Below, in pieces: positions 44,701 through 54,828 of a stretch of DNA of 64,000 nt. Under the pieces are notes generated by a model. The model worked only from the letters and a program-made list of their open reading frames with translations, was not told where the DNA came from and made no database searches. Both the position numbers and the translations under genes were made by a program. The stretch is from NCBI GenBank assembly GCA_037349105.1, contig JAYJMM010000120.1, positions 4,282,001 to 4,346,000 of the forward strand. The letters run 5' to 3'. Within the stretch, counting starts at the first letter, position 1. Each line of letters opens with the position of its first letter. The stretch comes from Limnomonas spitsbergensis (lineage: Eukaryota > Chlorophyta > Chlorophyceae > Chlamydomonadales).

Positions 44701-47700
44701 GTCGTCCGCCGGCCGGTGCGCGCCGATGCAGCCTTCGTTATGATCATCATCATCATTGCCCTGCCCAGCAGACTCGCGGCCTGCGTGTCCCACCACCTCC
44801 TTGGCCAGCTCAGCGCAGTGAGAACGGGCCATGAGCAGGTCTTGACGCACCTGCTCGTGGTGCAAGGAGGGAGGAGGGAGGACACTAGGAGATTGGGCAG
44901 GGGGTCGTCGCCATTGAGGCAGCTTCTGTACATGCTTGTGGTGCAAGGAGGGAGGAGGGAGGACACTAGGAGAATGGGCAGGGGGTCGTCGCCATTGAGG
45001 CAGCTTCTGTACATGCTTGTGGTGCAAGGAGGGAGGAGGCAGGACACTAGGAGAATGGGCAGGGGGTCGTCGCCATTGAGGCAGCTTCTGTACATGCTTG
45101 TGGTGCAAGGAGGGAGGAGGCAGGACACTAGGAGAATGGGCAGGGGGTCGTCGCCATTGAGGCAGCTTCTGTACATGCTTGTGGTGCAAGGAGGGAGGAG
45201 CAGGACACTAGGAGAATGGGATGCCTTCTACAGATATGGGGATGAAGACGAGCAGGGGGACGTTCTCATCAGACGTGGGCATTATTAACCCTGGACTCCC
45301 CCTTCTTATGCTTAACCCTAGACTAGGCTTCAACTACAGGCATGGGGATGAAGACGAGCAGGGGGACGTCCTCATACATGGACATCAAGACTACCGGTAG
45401 CAGTGGACGTCCTTACCAGATATGGGAATGAGGACGAGCAATGGGCGTCCTCAACGGCTATGGACATTATGTACCAAAGACTATCCCCCCGCTGTCATAC
45501 TGGACCAGCACAAACTCTTGTCGTGTCAATGTGTGCAACGTTTCTGTCAAACGTTAGACCGAGGGCTCGGTGGGCAAGACGGCGCCACGAGTGGATCCTG
45601 TGGAAACCTATGAGCATTTTGCGCGCTAGTGGACCGGCCCCTCCCCCCCCCCTTTCAGACCTGGGACAGCTCTAGGGCTATGTCGACTTCCCGAGCAGCC
45701 AGGTCACGTGCCTTGGCATTGGCCATCACCGCGCCGGCCTCCTGCCTGCTGTGGTCCTCACGCATCATCTGCCCCATCTCCACATTCAGGCACCTCAGCG
45801 ATTCATTCGCCGCCAGCAGCCGCAGCCTTTCAACCTCCGCACCGGCAACAATAGCCGCCGCATCGCACAATGCCTCATCACAGCCCGCCAGCAGGGCCCG
45901 CCTGGCGCCCGCCTCCTTTTCAGTGGCGCCTGCCAGCTGTTCGCAGTGCGCTAACAGGGCGTCGTGTTCGCCCTTCAGTTCGCGCACCAGCCTGGAGATC
46001 TCTTCCTCGTGCTGTGCCCCCAGCAGCTGCCGCAACCCATCAGCTGAGATCAGGGTCGCCTCCAGCTCTAAAGCGATCCGCACCCTCTCTGCATCGGAGC
46101 TGGTGAGACCCGCCCTCGCTTCATCAAGCTCCAGAGCGATCCGCACCCTCTCCGCATCCGAGCTGGCGAGACCCGCTCGCTCATGCTCCAAGCAGTCCAT
46201 CAGCTGATCGCAGCGGGCCTGCAGCACCCGCCGCTCTTCATCGGCTGCAGAGACGAGAAGTGCGTGTGCCTCCTGCTGCCTCTGCTCCACCTCAAGGACC
46301 TGCCTCTGCATCTCGCCCCTCCCTTGATACAACTGCTCTGCCAGATCCCGACACCTTCCAAGCAGCTGCTGGTTCTCCTCAGCTGACTGGCACAGAGATG
46401 CTTCAGCTTTTTGGCACATTCCAAGCAGCTTCTGCTTCTCCTCGGCCACAAGGGCAAGAGCAACAGCAGCTTCCTGCAGCTCCCCTGTCAGCCGCGCACA
46501 GTCCCCAAGGGATCGGTGGTGGGCCGCCAGCCGCTCCTCCTGCTTCTCGGCTGAGCGGCGCAGAGATGCTTCAGCTTCTTGGCACCTTCCAAGTAGCTGC
46601 TGCTGCTCCTCGGTTGCTCTAAGCAGAAATGCTTCAGCTTCTTGGCACCTTCCAAGCAGCTGCTGCTGCTCCTCAACAGCAACGGAGAGCGAGCGAGCTG
46701 CCACTTGAAGCTCGGCAGTCAGCGTAGCACAGTCGGCCAGGATGCACCGGCGCTCAGCTCCGGAGCTCGCAACCAGAGCCTCCAGCGAGGAGCAGTGGGC
46801 CTGGTATGGGGATGAATTCCAGCAAGCTTGAGGTGGCGATACAGCATCAAGACGCACCCACCGAAACAGCTCTTTCGAAAAGGTCATGCAGAGCAAACTA
46901 GAGGGACAGAGAAGCTTCAAGCAAGCCAGGGAACGAAGTAAATCAGGCTGGCAGGCATCAAACAAACTTCCTGACCTCAAAGAGCGACACTTTGAGGACG
47001 GATTGAAGACATGTCGATGCAAGGGTAGGGTTGTTCACCAAAGGCACTGCATGCAATCCAGGAATTGTTCCATGCCTCAGCTACAGAGCTACAACATGGC
47101 CTATGGCGGAGGGGCTTGGGGCTGCAAGCCCAGAAGCTTGGTCCACCGGCCATAGGCCAAAGGCTGCTTTAGGTCTTCTGGCCCACAGCTGCCCAGGATG
47201 GCTGCCCTGTGGCCCCCCAAAGATGGCCTGGCTGACTGGCTTGCACCACCTACTGATGCACTGACATTCAGAAGGGCATTCCATGTACAGCACATGAGCA
47301 CGCGTCACCTCATGCTATGCACCCGCCGACACCACTCCCTCACCTGCAACTGTTTAAAGGCAACGTCCGCCTCCCGAGACCTCTCACTGCGTTCCAACGA
47401 GAAGTCCGCATCCGCTGCGACCTGCCTGCTGTGGTCCGCCTGCATCGTCTCCCTCAACTCCTCATTCAAACGCCGCAATGCCGCATTCGCTGCCAGCAGC
47501 CGCAGCCTCTCAACCTTCGCCTTGGCCGCTAAAGCCGCAGCATCGCACAACGCCTCGTCACAGCCCGCCAGCAGGGCCTGCCTGATGCACGCCTCCCTTT
47601 CGGTGGCGCCTGCCAGCACATTGCAACGGGCTGCCAAGACCTCAAAGTGCCCCTGTTGGTCGTGCCGCAGCCTCGTGTATCCCACCTCGTGCCTTGCCCT

Positions 47701-50700
47701 CGCCGCATCAGAGCTAGCAAGACCAGCCCTCGCTTCATCAAGCTCCAAAGCGATTCGTGCCCTCTCAGCATCAGAGCTGGAAAGACTTGTCCTTGCTTCC
47801 TCCAGCTCTGAAGCAATTTTTGCCCAATCTGCACGACAGCTGGCAAGACTTGCTCCTTCCCGCTCCAAGCGTTCCAACAGCTCATCGAAGCGGGCCTGCA
47901 GCACCAGTCGCTCGTCATTAGCCGCAGAGATCAGCCCTGAAAGATCCTCCCGCTGCCTCTGCTCCGCCTCCATCACCTGCCTCTGTGCCTCGTCCCTCCC
48001 TCGATCCAGCTGCTCGGCCAGATCCTGGCACCTTCCAAGCAGCTGCCGCCTCTCATCAGCTGCAAGAGCGACCGCAGCTTCCTGCTCCGCCTCCAGCACC
48101 CGATTCCGAGCCTGGTCCCTCTCCCGATGCAGCGGCACCGCTACATCTGCCTGCCGCGCCTGCTCAGCCTGCATCCACAGCCTCTCCTCCGACAAGGAGT
48201 GTGCTGCGCGGCGCAGCTCGGCCGTCAGCCTCTCACACTCCTCCGCGGATCCCCGTCGCTCCTCCTGAGAGATGACCACCAAACCAGCCAGAGAGCCGCA
48301 CACAGCCTGGAGCAGCCGCCGCTCACCCGCGGCGACAGACAACATCTCTTCGAGCTGCAGCCGCTGCGTCACAGCGCCCTCCGCCGCCGCCAACTCGAGC
48401 TCGACACAGCGCGTACACAGCGGCAGCAGCAGCAACGACGCCTCTGCTTCATGCTGCGTCCCTGTTGCAGCTGCCTCGGCGGCCATGACCCGCCCCTCCA
48501 GCTCGCTGCAGTGCGCCAGCAGGCGGCTGATCTCCAACCCGTCGGCGGTACAGCGGCGCCCGGCCACCTCCAGGGTCTTCTCCTGCTGCAGCTGCTGATC
48601 CCCCAGCTGCTGCTGCACCGCTAGCACCTCCACCAACAGGCCCTGCTTCTCCTGGATCTCGAGCAGCTGCCCGCTCAAAGCCTGCTCCCTATCTATCGAC
48701 TTGGTCCGCCCGGCCTCCAGCAGCTCCTCTAGCTCCAAGGCCCCCGCTTCCGACTGGGCTAGCTGCAGGGCCAGGGCCTCGCTGCGCATGCACGCCTGCT
48801 CGTGCAGCCCAACCAGCTCCTCATGATGAGCTTCCAGCTCTCGTACCCGCTGCTCCTGGGCGCTCAGCTGAGCCAGCACCTCGGCATGCCGCTCACACAG
48901 GGCCGCGTGGTGAACCGAAACAGCCGCGTGGCCCTGCTGCACGTCCTGCTGCACCCCCTGCAGGGCTCCCTTATCTTGGAGCATCTCCAGAAGCTGCACC
49001 TCTGTCGAGGCGTGCTGCCCAAGCAGCTCGTCTTGCCTGTCTGAAAGCGCCGCGTGCTGCCGTTCCAGCGCCTGCAGCTCATTATCAGCAGAAAACTCGT
49101 CCGCAGACTCCAAACACAGCTCCGCGAGCTGCCAGGAGGGACCCAGGGAAGCCGTAGTTACGAGCCCCTGCAGCTGCGCAGCACCGGCGTTCGGGAGTTG
49201 GAGGCTCCTCTGGCCTTGCTGCATCATGCCCAGCTGGCGGCCCCTGGCTGCAGCAACGACGTCGGCTTCGTCCCTGACGTCATCTGCCCAAGGCGCCGGC
49301 GGCCGCAGCGCCCTCTCCCGCCCCCGGCTCGTGGTCGGCCGCTTGACCGCTAACTGCGCGTAGCCAGATCGGGTGCCAAAAGGCTGAGCCGACATCACTC
49401 GGAGATCCTCCACCAAATCCTCACCGTCTTCATCTCCATCTTCACACCCAAATAGCGGCCAATGCTGCAGCCGCTGCTGCTGGGAGGTCACGGCCGCGGC
49501 GCCCCTGTCCTCCATCACCGCGTCAGTCGCTCCCGTATCTTCCAGCTCATCATCATCATCATCAGCAGCAGCATCGTCGTCATCAGGGTCGAAGCTTCCA
49601 CCCCAAAGCGGCAGCTCAAGGCGCACGTGCATCCCGGCAGCGCGTGTAGACACACCCACAGGCAAGGCGTCGGAACCGGTCCACGCGTCCACACGTGCAC
49701 TGTCGCTTCCCTTGCCCTCCGAGTCCTCGCCGCCTGTCCCAAACTCCTCCTTCCTGCCCGTTCCCCGCTCCTCTGATGACATCACATCCGCCCGAAGTCC
49801 CAAAGCCTCACTGGCTGCATCTTCACGGCTGGAGGGCAGCGAGGCGGCGTGTTCAAGCAGCTCTGCGTCTATGAAGAGCACGTGCTCCTGTTCCAGCTGG
49901 TCTGCCTCACAAGAGTCAAGGTCGGTGCTGCCTTCATGAGGGACCTGCAATGGACATTGACACTAAATAAAATGATGGCTGCATGTAACACATTGCATCT
50001 ATGAAGAGCACGTGCTCCTGGTCCAGCTGGTCTGCCTCACAGTCACACCAAAAATATTTGGGGGATGCAGATCAATGAATAAATCGATATCTTTTCCTCT
50101 TAGAATAAAATTATTATACCGGTACCAGTACCGGTAAATACGGTATATGTCGAGAGGTTTTCACTGCTGCGCACATTTCTACCTGCTTATGATATTTTGG
50201 TTGAGGTTTTTAGGGTTTCGCAAAGCCACTCAGGGCATCTGGCGCCAGATGTCCCGAGTGGCATTGCCAACCCCTATAAACCTCAACAACGAAGTCGCTG
50301 TCAGTCATGAGCAAATGAACATATCTGCAAGCGACGCTGTCTCCTGCTGGTCTCCCTGCCTCACAGTCAGTGCTGCTTCCACCAAGAACATGCATACGAG
50401 CATGACTCATTATCAGTCATGACTAAATTAAGTCGTCTGCAATCAAGACTGCGTCTACAAAAAACACATGCTCCTGGTCCAGCTGGTCTGTCTGACAGTC
50501 AGTGCCGCCTTCATCAGCCACCTGCACAGGACCTTGAGTCATTGTCAGTCATGGGTGAATGAACGTGTCTGCTAGCAACACTGCGACGACAGAGAGCACA
50601 TGCTGCTGGTCCAGCTGGTCTGTCTGACAGTCAGTGCCGCCTTCATCAGCCACCTGCACAGGACCTTGAGTCATTTTTAGTCATGGGTGAATGAACGTGT

Positions 50701-53700
50701 CTGCTAGCAACACTGCGACGACAGAGAGCACATGCTGCTGATCCAGCTGGTCTGTCTGACAGTCAGTGCTGCTTTCATCAGCCACCTGCACAGGACCTTG
50801 AGTCATTTTTAGTCATGGGTGAATGAACGTGTCTGCTAGCAACACTGCGACGACAGAGAGCACATGCTGCTGGTCCAGCTGGTCTGTCTGACAGTCAGTG
50901 CTGCTTTCATCAGCCACCTGCACAGGACCTTGTCAGCAATGATTCAATCAACTTGTGTAGCCGCCCTCGTACATGGTCCCATCCTACCACTGCTTCGATA
51001 CTCCCATGGGCACTTCCCTGCTCCCATCCCTGCCCCCCCCCCAGGACATACCCAACCCATCCAGCAAAGAGCCCCACCCCCAAGACACTGCCAACTCCCA
51101 AAAAGCTGTGGGTGGTTGCGTCAACTTAATAGCAACAACACAGCCAACTCCCTCATACAGACATACCAGACTTCCTGCATATTCGTCCCAACAAGCTTCT
51201 CACCTGCCCCGGGCGCACAACTCCAGATCCCCCGCCAGCCTTATGTGCCTCCACCGCGTCCTCCAGCTGCTGTTGCAGCATGACGCACTCAGACATCAGC
51301 TCCTCACGCGAGACGAGCAGCATCTCCACCTCGCCCTCCAGCGCCTCACAGCGCAGCTGCACCGTCTCCACCTCTCCCTCCATCGCCTGCTTCAACTTCA
51401 GTAGCTGCTCCACTTCCCCCTCCATCGCCCGCTGGGACTCATGCAGCATCTCCACCTCGCCCTCCAGCGCCTCACAGCACAGCTGCACCGTCTCCACCTC
51501 TCCCTCCATCGCCTGCTTCAACTCCAGCAGCTGCTCCCCCTCCCCCTTCATCGCCTGCTGGGATTCACGCAGCATCTCCACCTCGATCTCCAGCACCCGC
51601 CGCGACTCGAGCATCTGCTCAACCTCGCCCTCCAGCCCCTCACAGCGCCGCTGCACCCTCTTCAGCAGTACCGCCTGCTCCTGTTGCTGCAGCTGGGCCT
51701 TCTGATCCTGATCCTGCACCTGCCGAGCCCCCTGATCCTCCAAGGTGTGGACCCTGGCCTGCTGGGACAGCTGTTGCTCCAGGCTGCAGCTGCGCAACTC
51801 TAGCGCCTCGACAGTGGCGGCCAAGTCATCCCTGGAGGTCGTGGCCTGCCTCAGAAGACGTTCCAGAACCTGCGCCAGTGACTTTTTAGGCGACATGATG
51901 GCAAAACAGGTTTTCTAGTTCCGAAGCCTGAATCCACAACCCCACACTATTTTGCTCACACTCGGGGCTAAAAAAAGGAGCTGTTGAAAACGACATCACT
52001 GACCTGCACCTGCCGATCTGAACCACCTTGCGGCTGCCGGGCAGCCCCTCTGCGGTGCTGCCCCAGCTGTTGCTGCTGCTGTTGCTGTTGCGAGCGCAAC
52101 TCATTCTCGAGGCTGGTGAAACAGCTGCGGAGCTGCGCTATTTCCCGGGCAACGTAAGCCATCTCATCCTGGATCAGCAAAGCCCCGGGGCCCACGAAGA
52201 GCTGGGCACGCTCCCCGCCCACAGGCTGCCTCACGAGGTGCTGCTGCAGCTGTTGCGGTTGTTGTTGTTGCAGCTGTGGCTGCTGCACATGCAGGTCAAG
52301 ACCCATTTGGGGCGCGGCTGCAGCGGTGTCGATATCCCTGCACGGGTTTAGGGTCGACGGTTTAAAAGCCATTTTCATTTAATTTCTGACCAGACGTGAC
52401 ATTGGCTCATCAAGCAGCTCAATCCAGGTACGTGTATAACTTCCAGACACCATGTCCCAGCCCCCCAGAGCCTCCCATTTCAGCGACCGAAAAAAAATGG
52501 GACAGAGAAAGTCGTCCACCCAGATTGTGCATGGCTGCATGCGCTCTGTGCCCCTCCACCCACCACACACTCTCTCCTTCCACACCACGCCAGAAATCAA
52601 CAAGGCGTGCCGGAAGCCGTGCCCTCAGCCGCTATCCTACCCCTTCCCCTCCCCCTGGCAACCCCACCTGGAGAGGCTGCGCCTGCGACCAAGTGCCATG
52701 ACGGGAGAACCAGCAGTGCAGGCTGGCTCCCGGCCTGGTGCCACGCCTGGAGAACCAGCAACAAAGGCTGGCTCCCAGTGGCTTGAACCAGCATGCCTGG
52801 CATCTGCTGTTGCCATAGAGGGATCCCTCCCTCCCAATGGCCGACCAGGCTGCGGGTCAGCAAGCCATGCAGTGGCATAGCCAGATGCGTGCTGCCCTAG
52901 GAGCGCTGCCGCCTGCAACGCAGCCTCGGGTCTGGCGCTGCCGCGAGCATCGGATGTGTTCTTGCTCCTCGGGGAGGGTTGAGAGGCAGTGGCCGTCCAG
53001 GTCGGGTGCAGCAGCGCTCGGGGTGGCTGTGCTCCGCGGTCGCCATCCCGCTTTGCTGAGGAGGGGGAGTATGCGAACCTCTCCACGCTGTGCAAGTGTC
53101 CTTGGTAGGCCTGCAGAAGCTTGCTTTGATAGGCCAGTAGATCCAAATGTGGATTTTGAAGCTCAGCCCGAGGCAGCCTGCTGCCCGCAAGTGACGAGGC
53201 CGCTTGAGATGTGCTGCTAGCCTCATGCCGCGACGGGGTCGAGGCGGTGGTGGTGCTGGCTGGCCTTAATCGCTGTGCTGAATGGTCTTCTCTGCCTGGA
53301 GACTCTACTTCGTTGCCCTGGGGCGGCTGAGGAGTGGGAGCCACCCCGCCAACGGTGGCAGCAGCAGTAGCGGCGGCGGCATCAGCTGGCACAATGTCGG
53401 GCTTCGGCTCGTCAAATAAATGTAGGTTGGCAGCCACCCTCCAGCTGATGGATGTGGATGCATCGGCTTGATGCCTGTCATGGCCACCCGACATGGCCTG
53501 TGTAGCGTAAAGCAATGCAGATGCATGCGGCAGTTGTGGTGCGGACGTACGTAAAGTTGCCTGGTCATTCAGTGAATCTGCTCGTGCCCCATGGCTGGCC
53601 GCATGGGGATCACCGTTGCTGGAGGGACTGTGGTGGCCGGGCTCATCTTTGCTTTGCGCACGGCAGTCATCAGAGTCGATTGCATGGGGCAGCTCGCAGG

Positions 53701-54274
53701 AATTTGTCACTGATGGGCTGCTGATACCACTGAACAGGCCCTCTGCTGATGCAAATAGACGCGACCTGCTCTCAGGTTTCAGATCCTCGCTGCTTGGAGC
53801 CCGGGGCTGGCTGGAAGCTGCTAGTGGCGAGACACGAGGCGCATGGGAGTCATCATGATGTCCTGCTGGGGTGCTGTGCTGTGAGAAAGCTGGTACGGTG
53901 ATAGACGAGGGGACGCTCGGTTGGAAGCCTGTATGGAACGCCACGTTGAATGAGGCAGTGCTGCGTTCTGAGGGAGCAGCTGAGGACGACCGAAGGCGGA
54001 TGTACTCGCGCAGCTGGCGCTCTGCAGCTTCGCTGCACTTCCTCTCGTACTCGGTGCGTGCATCTGCAACAAATTCAGATTCGTCGATAGCTTCAACGGC
54101 TTGAACGCGGGCATCACAGTCAGCACTCTTCATGCATGCTGATGAAATAAGCCCCCTCCATCGATTTGCATTTTTTGACGAAGCATATGATGTTGATTCG
54201 AAATCACCTGCAGCCGCAACCTGCTGCTGCAATTGTGCGAGGCGCTGCTCCATGAGGCGTTCATGTCGTCTCAT
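41714..54274 (-). CDS. Giant coiled-coil protein, about 2852 residues
   Basis: Nine exons join with matching phases: 54274-52668, 52337-52004, 51869-51204, 49944-47344, 46800-45661, 44850-44011, 43863-42820, 42368-42249 and 41920-41714. Residues 1-536 are Ser/Ala/Pro-rich and disordered after a short helix. Residues 537-647 are Gln-rich. From about 648 onward the chain is mostly heptad-type coiled coil, with Ser/Gly-rich breaks (about 2117-2400 and 2500-2650). Residues ~700-860 contain a ~41-residue repeat around QAMEGEVETVQL. The ends of exons 4 and 5 are paralogous (LLAGCDEALCDAA, VERLRLLAAN). Exon 8 appears to use a GC donor (CACAG|GCAGGT). No motor or enzymatic domain is seen. Centrosomal, basal-body or Golgi scaffold proteins look like this, but the role is inference. 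An upstream exon before the chosen ATG is possible. Confidence 0.75.
42027..42110 (-). repeat. LINE-tail (family B) fragment, intron 8 of giant gene
   Basis: atgacgttacacctctggac, then tgctcaagaaggctccgccg: a reverse-oriented 3' tail, heavily truncated. Confidence 0.6.
42122..42200 (+). repeat. Dispersed repeat family C, copy 3
   Basis: ttacgggcacatatcccatg followed by aaaatgtgatatgctctga. It directly follows the LINE tail at 42027-42110, and the copy at 41473 is only 650 bp away. Confidence 0.6.
42373..42450 (-). repeat. LINE-tail (family B) fragment, intron 7 of giant gene
   Basis: It starts 5 bp from the exon 8 acceptor (caatgaggttacatctatgg), so the insertion lies in or just beside the splice acceptor's polypyrimidine tract. 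Confidence 0.6.
42495..42685 (+). repeat. Family A element, intron 7 of giant gene
   Basis: One of the most complete copies: cagctgtaattcagctacat at the start, ataaaataaacactgag at the end. Confidence 0.7.
42715..42795 (+). repeat. Family A fragment, intron 7 of giant gene
   Basis: 3' half only: taggccagtcgaggttgggt, then ggtggtcgcccagcgcctcc. Confidence 0.55.
44858..45220. repeat. 81-bp tandem array at the exon 6 acceptor of giant gene
   Basis: Four units and a partial fifth, 81 bp apart (44858, 44939, 45020, 45101, 45182), start tggtgcaaggagggaggag. The first unit is the polypyrimidine tract and acceptor of exon 6. Because 81 is a multiple of three the array is open in the exon's frame and could be mistaken for 27-residue protein repeats. 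Joining exon 5 to 44850 avoids it. Confidence 0.85.
45221..45480. repeat. Three imperfect ~75-100-bp repeats, intron 5 of giant gene
   Basis: Units share atggggatgaagacgagcag and gggacgtcctcat at about 45236, 45341 and 45420. The last is more diverged (gggaatgaggacgagcaatg). Confidence 0.7.
47072..47235 (+). repeat. Family A element, intron 4 of giant gene
   Basis: ctcagctacagagctacaac at the start, then ggccataggccaaaggctgc; the 3' tail is diverged. Confidence 0.6.
49995..50935 (-). repeat. Array of degenerate exon-4-start copies, giant gene intron 3
   Basis: Five or six copies of the first ~70 bases of exon 4 with its CAG acceptor lie upstream of the real exon. The last three are spaced 132 bp apart (50594, 50726, 50858). 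They would read like VADEGGTDCQTDQLDQQHVL, against VPHEGSTDLDSCEADQLEQE in the true exon. None has a clear donor. The older copies (49995 and 50335) are more broken. Confidence 0.82.
50220..50267. repeat. Near-perfect 48-bp palindrome, giant gene intron 3
   Basis: 24-bp arms with three mismatches and no loop. The centre catctggcgccagatg resembles the centre of the 92-bp palindrome (catcttgcgcaagatg), and both are flanked by ccact/agtgg. Confidence 0.85.
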
Positions 54275-54828
54275 TCCCACTCGGTCGACTTAAATGAGCT
54301 GCATGTCGCGGTCCTAGAACATGTGCATTCTCAGTGCCATTCTCATATCTTCAAACTACATATGTTATAGTGCGCGAAGGTGACGAGTTTGTGTCATGTA
54401 CAGCATGGCGCTCTGACATGGAGGGGTGCCACTCACAGCTATCTCATGGGCTCCAACTGGCGCCCGCCTGACTGACTGACTTCCTCGAGACTGTACTAGA
54501 CTGAGACAGCAAGGTAAAGAGTCTAAACGCACCATGAAACCAGCTTTTGATACGCCTTGGCAAGTGACATTGTAAACTTTCCTGACGCGCCTGGGTAAGA
54601 CTCGCACCCCCTGTTCGCACCCCATCATGCTATCTAGTAAGGCGCGATTATGCGCTCGCGCCGACCAATTCTCGGGCGCATGTTGACGCTCTAGCAGCTG
54701 ACAACTAAATACATGACTTGCGCAGTGTTTTGGATCTCGGTTGCACCTCGGGGTATTGCGCCTCTCAAATGCAGCCATTACACTAAGTGACCTGGATTGT
54801 CTCCCCCCTATCTGTACAGGAGCATCGC
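54275..54828. promoter_or_regulatory. Divergent promoter region of two coiled-coil genes
   Basis: 554 bp between opposite ATGs. A splice acceptor (ctgtacag, 54819) shortly before the plus-strand ATG suggests that gene has a 5' UTR intron or an upstream exon. A minus-strand open stretch at 54365-54778 beginning ATG might be an upstream exon of the giant gene; no phased junction was found. Confidence 0.45.

Noticed and set aside
44855..45189. 27-residue protein repeats at the start of giant-gene exon 6
   Set aside because: They come from an 81-bp array of the intron acceptor region; joining at 44850 matches the previous exon's phase and keeps the coiled coil continuous. Noted as a finding instead.
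47198..49776. Long plus-strand frames opposite giant-gene exon 4
   Set aside because: They are shadows of the minus-strand coiled-coil exon, whose junctions are all in phase.
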